Source: Achromobacter sp. ASV32 (lineage in GTDB: Bacteria > Pseudomonadota > Gammaproteobacteria > Burkholderiales > Burkholderiaceae_B). From it: a stretch of DNA of 64,000 bases. Below the pieces are notes generated by a model. It ran no database searches, was not told where the DNA came from, and saw nothing but the letters and a program-made list of their open reading frames with translations. This document shows positions 1 to 9,296 of this stretch, piece by piece; within the stretch, counting starts at the first letter, position 1; the number at the start of each line of letters is the position of its first letter. The DNA lies in assembly GCF_016428805.1 (NCBI RefSeq), contig NZ_JAELTJ010000010.1:1-64000 (forward strand). The letters are read 5' to 3'. The translations under genes and the position numbers were made by a program.

Positions 1-63
<63 letters not shown>

Positions 64-97
64 GTCTCGTGGGCTCGGAGATGTGTATAAGAGACAG
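64..97. other. Illumina Nextera transposase adapter (read 2 type)
   Basis: The 34 bases match the Nextera read-2 adapter exactly, including the 19-base mosaic-end sequence at 79-97. Genomic sequence begins at 98. This is uncut adapter left in the assembly, not a natural transposon end. Confidence 0.97.
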
Positions 98-1054
98 GTG
101 CTCGGCCAGGTCCGACAGGATCAGCCAGCCTTCGCCGTTGGGCGTCAGGTGCGCCGCCAGCCCATTCAGAAAGCCACGCAGCATGCGGCTGTCCGGGTCG
201 TACACGGCCTGCTCGACTGGCGAGCTGGGGCGGGCGGGCAGCCAGGGCGGATTGCAGACGATCAGCGACACGCGGCCTTCGGGAAACAGGTCCGCCTGCT
301 CCACGTCGACCTGCTTGGACAGGCCCAGGCGTTCCAGGTTTTCGCGGGCGCAGGCCAGCGCGCGAGGGTCCATGTCGGTGGCAATGACCCGCTTGCCGCC
401 GCGGCGCGCCAGCACGGCAGCCAGCACCCCGGTGCCGGTGCCGATATCGAACGCCACGCTGCCGCGCGGCATCGGGGTATTGGCCACCAGGTCGATATAT
501 TCGCCGCGCAGCGGCGAAAACACGCCGTAGTGCGGGTGGATGCGGTTGTTCAGGACGGGAATTTCCACGCCCTTCTTGCGCCACTCGAAGGCGCCGATCA
601 GGCCCAGCAGTTCGCGCAGGGACGCCACATACGGCTCGTCGGCGGGGCCGTGCGCTTCTTCGCAGGCCTGGCGGGCATCGGGCGCGCGGCGCAATGAAAT
701 GCCGTGGCCGGCGTCGAACGGAATCAGCAGCATGCCCAGGATGCGCGCGCGCTGCGACTGGATCTGGCGATGCTGGTTGAAGGCTTCCAGCAGGGTCTCG
801 ACCGGCTTGCGGGGACGCTTGTCCACGCGGCGCGTCATGGCCTGCAGCAGGAGGCGCGCGTTCTGGAAGTCGCCGCGCCACAACAGGCCCACGCCTTCGC
901 AGGCCTGGCGGTAGGCCATGTCCGCGGTGGTGCGGTCGTCGGCCAGCACCACCCGTTTGGGAGGCGTGGCGCCGGATTCCGAGCGCCAGCGGGCGGTGTG
1001 CGTGGTCTGGTCGGGGGCATCGCCCTCCGTCCAGCTCAGTTCAGGCAGGGTCAA
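98..1054 (-). CDS. Class I SAM-dependent methyltransferase, 3' end missing
   Basis: The minus-strand frame encodes a methyltransferase with motif I DIGTGTGVLAA, an acidic motif II (ATDMDP) and a downstream NPPW motif. These features are shared by the N6-adenine, N5-glutamine and rRNA guanine methyltransferase groups (PrmC/RsmC/RlmG type). The frame runs open into the adapter at 97, so the C-terminus is lost at the contig end. About 319 codons remain. No ATG occurs near the N-terminus; a TTG at 1054 is the most plausible start, although the frame is open further upstream and the next ATG is at 920. The N-terminal ~130 residues resemble the leader domain seen in two-domain enzymes of this type. 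The substrate cannot be assigned. Confidence 0.75.
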
Positions 1055-1125
1055 CGTAACGCTCCAGCGGAGAGGGGCTTCTTGGGCAAGCAGGTCATGG
1101 GGGGAATTCGGGGAAAAAGAGGGGG

Positions 1126-1167
1126 AAAAACAAAGGGCGCGGCTGCCAATGTAGCAGCTTCGCGCCC
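1126..1167 (-). terminator. Intrinsic terminator after the MFS gene
   Basis: On the minus strand a long stem (7-bp GGGCGCG/CGCGCCC outer arm plus 5-bp GCTGC/GCAGC inner arm, 7-base loop) is followed by a T-rich run. It lies 45 bases past the MFS stop. A second GC hairpin without a T run (1175-1197, 9-bp arms) sits between it and the stop codon. Confidence 0.75.
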
Positions 1168-1211
1168 TGGGGCGGGGCGGCGCGCGCCGCGCCGCCCGGT
1201 CCTGATGGGAG

Positions 1212-2879
1212 TTAGTGGAACAGCACCACCGTTTTTTGCAGCGTGATCCAGATGCCCCACGCCAGCGGAATGCCGACGCAGGCCCAGGCGAACAGCACCA
1301 GTGCCAGGGGCGTGCGGAAAGTGGACGTGCCCGACCCATGCGTTTCGGCAGCCGCGGCGCGTTCGTGCGCCAGGGCCTTTTCGCGGGCCAGTTCTTCGTC
1401 GGTCATGAAGTACTTGGGGTTCACCGGGCGGATCGCCAGGTTGCACAGCAGGCCCAGCACCAGCATGGCCGCCAGGATGTACATGGTGATGTCGTAGGCC
1501 TGGGCGCGCGGCACCCCCGCCTTCAACTGATATTCACGGATGTAGTTCACCAGCACCGGTCCGAAAATACCCGCGGCCGACCAGGCCGTCAGTAGACGGC
1601 CGTGGATGGCGCCCACCATCTGGGTGCCGAACAGGTCTGCCAGGTAGGCAGGCACCGTGGCGAAACCGCCACCGTACATCGACAGGATCACGCAGAAGGC
1701 CGCCACGAACAGCGCCAGCGCGCCGATGTGGGCGGTCCAGGGAATGGCCGCGTACAGCACGAAACCCAGCACGAAGAAGATCAGGTAGGTCAGTTTGCGG
1801 CCCAGTTTGTCCGACAGGCTGGCCCAGAAGAAGCGGCCGCCGATGTTGAACAGACTGAGCAGCCCGGTGAAGCCCGCGGCGATGGCGGCAATCGCCGCCA
1901 GCTGGCTCTTGTCGAGCTGGCCGTAGCTCAGTTCGGGTTTGTTGATCAGGCCGCCGCCGAACACTTCCTGCAACAGCGGCGAGGCCATGCCCAGGATGCC
2001 GATGCCGGCCGTCACGTTCAGGCACAGCACCAGCCACACCAGCCAGAACTGCGGCACGCCCCAGACCCGCTTCACGTGCACGTGGCCCTTGGTGATCATG
2101 GCGTTGTTGGCCTGCTTGGCGGGCGCCGTCCAGCCCTCGGGCTTCCAGCCCGTCGGCGGCACGCGGTAGCCCATCGCGCCAGCCATCATGAAGACGAAGT
2201 ACACCAGCGCCATGGTCAGGAAGGTCTGCCAGACGCCGACCGAGGTCGGCGTGGCGAAGTGGCGCATCAGCAGGTCGGCCAGCGGCGCGCCGATCATGGC
2301 GCCGCCGCCAAAGCCCATGATGGCCATGCCGGTCGCCATGCCGCGGCGGTCCGGAAACCACTTGATCAGGGTACTGACCGGCGAGATGTAGCCCAGGCCC
2401 AGGCCGATGCCGCCGATGACGCCCGAGCCCAGCCACAGCATCCACATCTGGTGCAGGTAGACGCCGATGGCCGAGATCACCAGGCCGCCGCACCAGCACA
2501 ACGCCGACACCACGCCGGCCTTGCGCGGGCCGGCGCGTTCCAGCCAGCCGCCCCACAGCGCTGCGGAGCAGCCCAGCAGCACGAAGAACAGGGTGTACAT
2601 CCAGCCCATGGTCGAGATGCGCCAGTCGCAGCTGGTGGTGAACAGCTCGGCGGCCAGGCTCATGTCGGCCGGGCAGGCCAGCGGCTGGGCGCCGCCGATC
2701 GCCTTGGACAGGGGCAACCAGAACACCGAGAAGCCATAGGCCATGCCGATGCACAGGTGGATGGCCAGGGCGGCCGGGGGCACCAGCCAGCGGGAAAATC
2801 CCGGCCCGGCAATCGTGCGTTCTTTGTCCAGGAAACCCGGCTTGCTGCCGGGCAGGTCCAGTGTTGCAGTGCTTTCCAT
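1212..2879 (-). CDS. MFS carrier, oxalate/formate antiporter (OFA) type
   Basis: This 555-residue inner-membrane protein has about 12 hydrophobic segments plus extra C-terminal hydrophobic sequence. The N-terminal region is typical of the OFA branch of the major facilitator superfamily (IHLCIGMAYGFSVFWLPLSK), with MFS loop motifs such as KWFPDRRGMATG and GRFFWASLSDKLGRK. OFA proteins exchange or take up small carboxylates such as oxalate and formate. The ATG at 2879 has a GGAG Shine-Dalgarno. It is encoded on the same strand just downstream of the formate dehydrogenase operon (115 bases after fdsD), which suggests it supplies or exports formate, but the substrate is inferred. The protein is longer than the usual ~420 residues because of an insertion near residue 55-85 and the C-terminal extension. 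Confidence 0.85.
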   Translation of the reverse strand: MESTATLDLPGSKPGFLDKERTIAGPGFSRWLVPPAALAIHLCIGMAYGFSVFWLPLSKAIGGAQPLACPADMSLAAELFTTSCDWRISTMGWMYTLFFVLLGCSAALWGGWLERAGPRKAGVVSALCWCGGLVISAIGVYLHQMWMLWLGSGVIGGIGLGLGYISPVSTLIKWFPDRRGMATGMAIMGFGGGAMIGAPLADLLMRHFATPTSVGVWQTFLTMALVYFVFMMAGAMGYRVPPTGWKPEGWTAPAKQANNAMITKGHVHVKRVWGVPQFWLVWLVLCLNVTAGIGILGMASPLLQEVFGGGLINKPELSYGQLDKSQLAAIAAIAAGFTGLLSLFNIGGRFFWASLSDKLGRKLTYLIFFVLGFVLYAAIPWTAHIGALALFVAAFCVILSMYGGGFATVPAYLADLFGTQMVGAIHGRLLTAWSAAGIFGPVLVNYIREYQLKAGVPRAQAYDITMYILAAMLVLGLLCNLAIRPVNPKYFMTDEELAREKALAHERAAAAETHGSGTSTFRTPLALVLFAWACVGIPLAWGIWITLQKTVVLFH

Positions 2880-2993
2880 GAGGTCTCCTCGGGGTGCGGC
2901 TTTATAGCGCGCACGGGCTTGGAAGATCCAGCCCGGCGCTTCTTGTGAACCCGTTGCTGCGGTAAAGCTTGCTGCGGCGGCTGCGCGCCCGGT

Positions 2994-3251
2994 CTACGGC
3001 ACGCGGGCCAGCGGCGTCAGGCGCTGACGGTTCTGCGTGACCGCCTCGAGCACCAGGGGATGCAATTGTTGTTCTCCGGCATTGCCATCGGGCTGCCGGG
3101 CCAGGAAGTCCAGCAGCTCGCGGCGCATGCGGGGTTCCCAGAACTTGTGGATATGGTTGGCCACGCCTTCCAGCGCTTCCGGCCGCACGGGCATGGCGTC
3201 GAAGAACTGGCCGATGCGATTGGCCATGCGGATCAGGTTGCCGATTTCCAT
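2994..3251 (-). CDS. fdsD: Formate dehydrogenase delta subunit
   Basis: This 85-residue protein matches the FdsD family: the N-terminal signature NLIRMANRIGQFF, a central HKFWEPRMRRELL segment, and a length typical of the family. FdsD is a small subunit or assembly factor of soluble NAD-dependent, molybdenum-containing formate dehydrogenases such as that of Cupriavidus. It is the last gene of the fdsG-fdsB-fdsA-fdhD-fdsD operon, 18 bases after fdhD. Its exact role in the complex is not evident from sequence. Confidence 0.92.
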   Translation of the reverse strand: MEIGNLIRMANRIGQFFDAMPVRPEALEGVANHIHKFWEPRMRRELLDFLARQPDGNAGEQQLHPLVLEAVTQNRQRLTPLARVP

Positions 3252-3269
3252 GCGTGTGTCGGGTCCGGT

Positions 3270-4100
3270 CTAGGAGGTAATGCGTTCGGGGTGGGAATAC
3301 AGGGTGGCGTCGTCGCGGCGCATGAAGCCGAGCAAGGCAATGCCGGCGCTATCGGCCAGGCGCACCGCCAGCGCGGTAGGGGCGGACACCGCCGCCAGCA
3401 CGCCGACGCCGGCCGACGCCGTCTTTTGCACCATTTCAAAGCTGGCGCGGCTGGACACCAGCACCATGCCGCCGCCGGCATCGAGGGCCTGGCGCGCCAG
3501 CGCGCCGACCAGCTTGTCCAGCGCGTTGTGGCGGCCCACGTCTTCGCGCACCAGGGCCACGGCGCCGTCCGCGCCCGCCCAGCCGGCGGCATGGGTGGCC
3601 CCGGTCAGGTCGTGCAGCGTCTGGCGCGCGCGCATGTCGCCCATGGCGCGCAGCACCGCGCCGATGGCCAGCGGCGCGCCCGCCGGCACCGGCGCCACGG
3701 GCCGCAGCACCTCCGGCAGCGTTTCCACGCCGCACAGGCCGCAGCCGGTGCGGCCGGCCATGGCGCGGCGGCGCGACTTCAGCCGCGCCTCGCAGGCGCT
3801 GGAGATTTCCACCTGCACCACGATGCCGTCGCACTGCGGCAGCACGTCGATGCCGCGCACGTCGGCCACGCTGTCGATGATGCCTTCCGACAACGAAAAG
3901 CCCACCGCGAAGTCTTCCAGGTCCGCGGGCGTGGCCAGCATGGTGGCGTGGCTGATGCCGTTGAATTCCAGCGCCACCGGCGCTTCTTCGGCCAGGTGGT
4001 CGGCCTCGGCGCCGGCTGCGATGGCGCCGGCCCGCACGCGGGTCACCTGGGCCGCCACGCTGTCGAGGCGGTCGGACGGGGAAGAGGAAGTGTGATCCAT
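3270..4100 (-). CDS. fdhD: Formate dehydrogenase sulfurtransferase FdhD/FdsC
   Basis: The 276-residue protein has the FdhD family's paired cysteines (CGLCGVE, Cys120 and Cys123) and N-terminal LEDFAVGFSLSEGII segment. FdhD takes sulfur from a cysteine desulfurase and places it on the bis-MGD molybdenum cofactor, which formate dehydrogenase needs for activity. It acts in the cytoplasm on FdsA. In Cupriavidus the equivalent gene is called fdsC. It sits between fdsA (22 bases away) and fdsD, as is usual for this operon. Confidence 0.95.
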   Translation of the reverse strand: MDHTSSSPSDRLDSVAAQVTRVRAGAIAAGAEADHLAEEAPVALEFNGISHATMLATPADLEDFAVGFSLSEGIIDSVADVRGIDVLPQCDGIVVQVEISSACEARLKSRRRAMAGRTGCGLCGVETLPEVLRPVAPVPAGAPLAIGAVLRAMGDMRARQTLHDLTGATHAAGWAGADGAVALVREDVGRHNALDKLVGALARQALDAGGGMVLVSSRASFEMVQKTASAGVGVLAAVSAPTALAVRLADSAGIALLGFMRRDDATLYSHPERITS

Positions 4101-4122
4101 GGCGGTTCCGGGGCTGCGCGGG

Positions 4123-6999
4123 TTATTTCCCCGTCAGCGCGGCTTCGCTTTCGCGCGAGCGTTCACGCAGCAGCTTTTGCTGGATATCCGCAAAGCGCGA
4201 CCATTGCCGCTGCCATTCCGACGGCTGGGACACCCGCGTGAGCTGCACCGCGGTGACCTTGTATTCGGGGCAGTTGGTGGCCCAGTCGGAGTTGTCGGTG
4301 GTGACGACGTTGGCGCCGGACTCGGGGAAGTGGAAGGTGGTGTATACCACGCCCGGCTGCACCCGGTCGGTCAGCGTTGCGCGCAGCACGGTCTCGCCGG
4401 CGCGGCTCTGCACGCCCACCCAATCGCCGTCCTTCACGCCGCGGTCTTCGGCATCCTGCGGGTGGATTTCCAGCACGTCCTCGCTGTGCCACATCACGTT
4501 GGGCGTGCGGCGGGTCTGCGCGCCCACGTTGTACTGCGACAGGATGCGGCCGGTGGTCAATAGCAGCGGGAAGCGGCGCGTGCTGCGCTCGTCGGTGGGC
4601 ACGTACTTGGTGATCATGAACTTGCCCTTGCCGCGCACGAAGGCGTCGATGTGCATGATGGGCGTGCCTTCCGGCGCGTCGTCATTGCATGGCCATTGCA
4701 GGCTGCCCAGCTTGTCCAGCTTCTCGTAGCTGACGCCGCTGAAGGTCGGCGTCAGGCGCGCGATCTCTTCCATGATCTCGCGCGGATGGCGGTAGTTCAT
4801 GGGGTAGCCCAGCGCGTTGGACAGCGCCACGGTCACTTCCCAGTCCGATTTGCCGTTCTTGGGCTCCATGACCTTGCGGACCCGCGAAATGCGGCGCTCG
4901 GCGTTGGTGAAGGTGCCGTCCTTTTCCAGGAACGACGAACCGGGCAGGAACACGTGCGCGTACTTGGCCGTTTCGTTCAGGAACAGGTCCTGCACCACGA
5001 TGCATTCCATTGCCGCCAGCGCCGCGGCCACGTGCTGCGTGTTCGGGTCGGACTGCACGATGTCTTCGCCCTGGCAGTACAGGCCCTTGAACGAGCCGCC
5101 CAGCGCGGCCTCGAACATGTTCGGGATCCGCAGGCCGGGTTCGGGCTGCAGCGTCACGCCCCAGTCCTGTTCGAACTGCGCCCGTACCGTGTTGTCGGAA
5201 ATATGGCGGTAGCCGGGCAGTTCGTGCGGGAACGAGCCCATGTCGCACGAGCCCTGCACATTGTTCTGCCCGCGCAGCGGGTTCACGCCCACGCCCTCGC
5301 GGCCGATGTTGCCGGTGGCCATGGCCAGGTTGGCGATCGCCATGACGGTGGTCGAGCCCTGGCTGTGTTCGGTCACGCCCAGGCCGTAATAGATCGAGCC
5401 GTTGCCGCCCGTGGCGAACAGCCGCGCCGCGCCGCGCACGGCCTGCGCCGGCACGCCGGTGATCTCGGCCATGGCTTCGGGCGAATTCTCCGGCAGCGAT
5501 ACGAAATCGCGCCACTCATTGAAAGCGCGGGTTTCGCAGCGTTCGGCCACGAAGGCCTCGTCGATCAGGCCCTCGGTGGCGATCACGTGGGCCAGCGACG
5601 ACAGCAGCGCGGTGTTGGTGCCCGGGCGCACCTGCAGGTGGAAGTCGGCCTTGATGTGCGGCGAGCTCACCAGTTCGATGCGGCGCGGGTCGATCACAAT
5701 CAGGCGCGCGCCCTGGCGCAGCCGGCGCTTCAGGCGCGAGGCGAACACGGGGTGGCCGCTGGACGGGTTGGCGCCCATCACGATCACCACGTCGGTGTGC
5801 ATCACCGAGTCGAACGTCTGCGTGCCGGCGGATTCGCCCAGGGTCTGCTTCAGGCCGTAGCCGGTGGGCGAATGGCAGACGCGCGCGCAGGTGTCGACGT
5901 TGTTGGTGCCGAAGGCGGCGCGCACCAGCTTTTGCACCAGCCAGGTTTCTTCGTTGGTGCAGCGCGAGGAGGTGATGCCGCCGACCGCGTCGCGGCCGAA
6001 TTCACCCTGGATGCGGCGAAATTCCGACGCGGCATAGTTGATCGCCTCGTCCCAGGACACTTCCTTCCAGGAGTCGGTGATGTGCTTGCGGATCATGGGC
6101 TTGAGCACGCGTTCCTTGTGCGTGGCGTAGCCCCAGGCAAAGCGTCCCTTCACGCACGAATGGCCACGGTTGGCCTGGCCGTCCTTCCAGGGCACCATGC
6201 GCACCACTTCCTGGCCCTTCATCTCGGCCTTGAAGCCGCAGCCCACGCCGCAATAGGCGCAGGTGGTCACGACCGAGTGCTCGGCCTGGCCCATCATGAT
6301 GACGGTCTTTTCCTGCAGGGTGGACGTGGGACAGGCCTGCACGCAGGCGCCGCAGGACACGCATTCACTGTCCAGGAACGGCTGGTCCTGCCCGGGCGAC
6401 ACGCGCGAGTCGAAGCCCTTGCCCGAGATGGTCAGCGCGAAGGTGCCCTGGGTTTCCTCGCAGGCGCGCACGCAGCGGTTGCAGACGATGCACTTGGACG
6501 CGTCGTAGGTGAAGTACGGGTTGGACTCGTCCTTTTCGCTCTTCAAATGGTTGGCGCCGTCGTAGCCGTAGCGCACGTTGCGCAGGCCCACCACGCCGGC
6601 CATGTCCTGCAGCTCGCAATCACCGTTGGCCGGACAGGTCAGGCAGTCCAGCGGGTGGTCGGAGATGTACAGCTCCATCACGCCGCGCCGCAGGTCATGC
6701 AGCTTGGGCGTTTCGGTGTAGACCACCATGCCGTTCTCGGCGGGCGTGGTGCAGGACGCGGGATAGCCGCGGCGGCCCTCGATCTGCACCAGGCACAGGC
6801 GGCAGGAACCGAACGGCTCCAGGCTGTCGGTGGCGCACAGCTTCGGGATATTGATGCCGGCCTCGGCGGCCGCGCGCATCAGCGACGTGCCTTCGGCCAC
6901 GGTGATTTCCTGGCCGTCGATGGTCAGGGTGACGGTCTGCTCGGACACCCGCGCCGGGGTGCCCAGATCGCGGTCGCGCTTGATGACGGTTTCTAGCAT
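4123..6999 (-). CDS. fdsA: Formate dehydrogenase alpha (catalytic molybdenum) subunit
   Basis: This 958-residue catalytic subunit oxidises formate to CO2 and passes electrons through iron-sulfur clusters to FdsB/FdsG and NAD+. An N-terminal [2Fe-2S] domain uses Cys55, Cys66, Cys69 and Cys83. A NuoG-like His/Cys cluster motif lies at about 105-128. Two ferredoxin-type [4Fe-4S] motifs lie at 170-180 and 213-223, and the proximal [4Fe-4S] cluster uses Cys247, Cys250, Cys254 and Cys282. The molybdenum ligand is cysteine at Cys375 (RVCHSPTGYG), not selenocysteine, and no in-frame TGA is present. The remainder is the bis-MGD binding body and the molydopterin-binding C-terminal domain. It follows fdsB by 13 bases. 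Confidence 0.97.
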   Translation of the reverse strand: MLETVIKRDRDLGTPARVSEQTVTLTIDGQEITVAEGTSLMRAAAEAGINIPKLCATDSLEPFGSCRLCLVQIEGRRGYPASCTTPAENGMVVYTETPKLHDLRRGVMELYISDHPLDCLTCPANGDCELQDMAGVVGLRNVRYGYDGANHLKSEKDESNPYFTYDASKCIVCNRCVRACEETQGTFALTISGKGFDSRVSPGQDQPFLDSECVSCGACVQACPTSTLQEKTVIMMGQAEHSVVTTCAYCGVGCGFKAEMKGQEVVRMVPWKDGQANRGHSCVKGRFAWGYATHKERVLKPMIRKHITDSWKEVSWDEAINYAASEFRRIQGEFGRDAVGGITSSRCTNEETWLVQKLVRAAFGTNNVDTCARVCHSPTGYGLKQTLGESAGTQTFDSVMHTDVVIVMGANPSSGHPVFASRLKRRLRQGARLIVIDPRRIELVSSPHIKADFHLQVRPGTNTALLSSLAHVIATEGLIDEAFVAERCETRAFNEWRDFVSLPENSPEAMAEITGVPAQAVRGAARLFATGGNGSIYYGLGVTEHSQGSTTVMAIANLAMATGNIGREGVGVNPLRGQNNVQGSCDMGSFPHELPGYRHISDNTVRAQFEQDWGVTLQPEPGLRIPNMFEAALGGSFKGLYCQGEDIVQSDPNTQHVAAALAAMECIVVQDLFLNETAKYAHVFLPGSSFLEKDGTFTNAERRISRVRKVMEPKNGKSDWEVTVALSNALGYPMNYRHPREIMEEIARLTPTFSGVSYEKLDKLGSLQWPCNDDAPEGTPIMHIDAFVRGKGKFMITKYVPTDERSTRRFPLLLTTGRILSQYNVGAQTRRTPNVMWHSEDVLEIHPQDAEDRGVKDGDWVGVQSRAGETVLRATLTDRVQPGVVYTTFHFPESGANVVTTDNSDWATNCPEYKVTAVQLTRVSQPSEWQRQWSRFADIQQKLLRERSRESEAALTGK

Positions 7000-7012
7000 G
7001 GCGGTCTCGGGG

Positions 7013-8584
7013 TCAGGCCGGGTGAGCGGCGGGCTGAGGGGATTCGATGCCGAAGTCCTGCGGGAAGTGATTCAGCGCGGACAGCACGGGGTAGGGCGCC
7101 ATGCCCCCCAACGCGCAGAGCGAGCCGCCCAGCATGGTGTCGCACAGGTCCCGCAGCAGATGCACCTGCTGCGCGCGGTCGGGGCCGCCGGCCGCGATCT
7201 TGTCGATGGTTTCCACGCCGCGGGTCGAGCCGATGCGACAGGGCGTGCACTTGCCACAGGACTCGATGGCGCAGAACGCCATCGCATAGCGCGCCATGCG
7301 CGCCATGTCGACGGTGTCGTCGAACGCCACCAGGCCGCCGTGGCCGATCATGGCCGAGATCTGCACATAGGCCTCGTAATCCAGCGGCACGTCCCATTGC
7401 GATTCCGGCAGATAGGCGCCCAGCGGGCCACCGACCTGCACCGCGCGCAAGGGGCGCCCCGATGCGCTGCCGCCGCCAAAGCCATACAGCAGGTCGCGCA
7501 GGCTCAGGCCGAAGGCCTTTTCCACCAGGCCGCCTTGCTTCAGGTTGCCGGCCAGCTGGAACGGCAGCGTGCCGTGCGAGCGGCCCACGCCGTAGTCGCG
7601 GTAATACGCAGCGCCCTTGGCCAGGATGATCGGCACCGTCGCCAGCGAGATCACGTTGTTGATGACGGTGGGTTTGCCGAACAGGCCCGAGATCGCGGGC
7701 AGCGGCGGCTTGGCGCGCACCACGCCGCGCTTGCCTTCCAGGCTTTCCAGCAGCGAGGTTTCTTCGCCGCAGATGTAGGCGCCGGCGCCCTTGCGCACTT
7801 CCAGGTCGAAGCGGCGGCCGCTGCCGTGCACGTCATCGCCCAGCCAGCCCACGCTGCGGGCCCGGTCGATGGCGGCTTGCAGCGTCGCGATGGCATGCGG
7901 GTATTCGGACCGCACGTAGATATAACCATAGGTGGCGCCCACCGCCAGGCCGGCGATGGTCATGCCTTCGATCAGCACATAGGGGTCGCCTTCCATCAGC
8001 AGGCGATCGGCGAAGGTGCCCGAATCGCCCTCGTCGGCGTTGCAGACGATGTATTTGCGGTCAGCGGGCGAGCTCAGCACGGTCTTCCACTTGATGCCCG
8101 TGGGAAACGCCGCGCCGCCACGGCCGCGCAGGCCCGAGGCCACCATTTCGTCGACGATGGCGGCCGGTTCCATGGTCAGCGCGCGTTGCAGGCCCTGCAG
8201 GCCGCCGTGGGCGGCGTAGTCCTGCAGCGACAGCGGGTCGATCACGCCGACCCGCGCGAATGTCAGGCGTTCCTGTTGCTTCAGGTAGGGAATCTCTTCG
8301 GTCAGGCCCTGGCGCAGCGGGTGTTCGCCGCCGGCGAGCCAGCCGGCGTCGAACAGGCCGGGCACGTCTTCGGGCTGGACGGGGCCATAGGCCAGGCGGC
8401 CGCCGGGCGTGGAGATTTCCACCAGCGGTTCCAGCCACAACAGGCCGCGCGAGCCATTGCGCACCACCTGCACGGCCAGGCCGCGCTCGTCTGCGATCTG
8501 CTCGATGGCCTGGGCTACGGCGTCCGCGTCCATGGCCAGGGCCGCGGCATCGCGCGGCACGTAGATGACGGTGGGGGCGGTCAT
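7013..8584 (-). CDS. fdsB: Formate dehydrogenase beta (FMN/NADH) subunit
   Basis: This 523-residue protein is NuoF-like, with a thioredoxin-like N-terminal domain of about 110 residues. It carries the FMN-binding glycine motif GRGGAAFPTG, the NAD/FMN motif NADEGDSGTF, the ICGEETSLLESLEG motif, and cysteines for the N3-type [4Fe-4S] cluster (Cys443, Cys446, Cys449, Cys490). It receives electrons from FdsA and reduces NAD+. The frame is open upstream, but the ATG at 8584 overlaps the fdsG stop codon in an ATGA arrangement and gives the conserved N-terminus, so translation is probably coupled to fdsG. Confidence 0.96.
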   Translation of the reverse strand: MTAPTVIYVPRDAAALAMDADAVAQAIEQIADERGLAVQVVRNGSRGLLWLEPLVEISTPGGRLAYGPVQPEDVPGLFDAGWLAGGEHPLRQGLTEEIPYLKQQERLTFARVGVIDPLSLQDYAAHGGLQGLQRALTMEPAAIVDEMVASGLRGRGGAAFPTGIKWKTVLSSPADRKYIVCNADEGDSGTFADRLLMEGDPYVLIEGMTIAGLAVGATYGYIYVRSEYPHAIATLQAAIDRARSVGWLGDDVHGSGRRFDLEVRKGAGAYICGEETSLLESLEGKRGVVRAKPPLPAISGLFGKPTVINNVISLATVPIILAKGAAYYRDYGVGRSHGTLPFQLAGNLKQGGLVEKAFGLSLRDLLYGFGGGSASGRPLRAVQVGGPLGAYLPESQWDVPLDYEAYVQISAMIGHGGLVAFDDTVDMARMARYAMAFCAIESCGKCTPCRIGSTRGVETIDKIAAGGPDRAQQVHLLRDLCDTMLGGSLCALGGMAPYPVLSALNHFPQDFGIESPQPAAHPA

Positions 8585-9138
8585 TGTCCGGCCTCCCGGG
8601 TGCGGCGCAGCAGCCGGTCGAGTTTGTCGGGCGTGACCCGCGCATGCGGCTGGCCGTCGAGCATCACCGCCGGCGACTGGGCGCACAGGCCCAGGCAATA
8701 CACCGGCTCCAGCGTGAAGTCGCCATCGTGCGTGCTGGCATGGAAGTCGCAGCCCAGCGCCTGGCGCGCGTGGGCGGCCAAGTGTTCGCCGCCCATGGCC
8801 TGACAGGCCTCGGCCCGGCACACTTCCAGCGTGTGGCGCGCGGCCGGTTCGCTGCGGAAGTGGGGGTAGAAAGTAATCACGCCATGCACTTCGGCGCGGG
8901 ACAGGTTCAGGGCCTCGGCGATGGTCTGCACCGCCTCGGCCGGAATACAGCCCAATTCGTGCTGCACCGCGTGCAGCACCGGCAAGAGGGGGCCGGGCTG
9001 GTCTTGCAGCTGGGCCAGGATGCGGGCCGTGGCGGCGATGGACGGGCTGGCCGACGCCTGGGCGGCGTCCAGGGCCAACGGGCCGCCCCGGGCGCCTGCG
9101 CTGGACGCCAGATCGGATTTTGCCTCGCGCTGACGCAT
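8581..9138 (-). CDS. fdsG: Formate dehydrogenase gamma subunit (NuoE-like)
   Basis: This NuoE-like [2Fe-2S] thioredoxin-fold subunit has the four cluster cysteines in the spacing C-x4-C and C-x3-C (Cys107, Cys112, Cys148, Cys152). It shuttles electrons within the FdsG-FdsB module. An in-frame ATG lies 33 bases further upstream, but the ATG at 9138 has a very strong AGGAGG ribosome binding site 7 bases away, so the 185-residue form is preferred. It is the first gene of the fds operon and is divergent from the regulator gene at 9297. Confidence 0.95.
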   Translation of the reverse strand: MRQREAKSDLASSAGARGGPLALDAAQASASPSIAATARILAQLQDQPGPLLPVLHAVQHELGCIPAEAVQTIAEALNLSRAEVHGVITFYPHFRSEPAARHTLEVCRAEACQAMGGEHLAAHARQALGCDFHASTHDGDFTLEPVYCLGLCAQSPAVMLDGQPHARVTPDKLDRLLRRTREAGQ

Positions 9139-9208
9139 GGCGGTCTCCTCCTGTTGTGTGCTGGACCCCATTGCAGGGGTTTTGTTGTGGTGGGGCGGCG
9201 AGGCTTTA

Positions 9209-9228
9209 ATATGTTTTTAAAAGCATAT
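9209..9228. promoter_or_regulatory. 20-bp AT-rich palindrome between fdsG and its regulator
   Basis: The arms ATATG/CATAT enclose a TTTTAAAA core, and only one symmetric base pair breaks the palindrome. It lies 71 bases from the fdsG start and 69 bases from the divergent regulator start, in otherwise GC-rich DNA. A regulatory operator for the adjacent HTH protein is the simplest reading. I cannot place a confident -35/-10 pair here. Confidence 0.65.
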
Positions 9229-9296
9229 AAAGTGCCCGCGCACCGTGTTATTTGTGTACTCTAAACAGGTAATTAAACGCCTTCAATAAGAAATAA

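Noticed and set aside
64-97. Natural Tn5-type transposon end
   Set aside because: The mosaic end is joined to the full synthetic Nextera read-2 sequence and poly-C at a contig edge, so it is library adapter.
1602-2948. Open frame of 448 codons antisense to the MFS carrier
   Set aside because: Gln/His/Arg-rich translation with no domains, opposite a clear transporter.
5870-5880. Selenocysteine in formate dehydrogenase
   Set aside because: The molybdenum-ligand codon is a cysteine codon (VCHSP), and there is no in-frame TGA.
4651-6996. Open frame of 781 codons antisense to fdsA
   Set aside because: Same GC effect; the translation has no recognisable domain, and fdsA is unambiguous.
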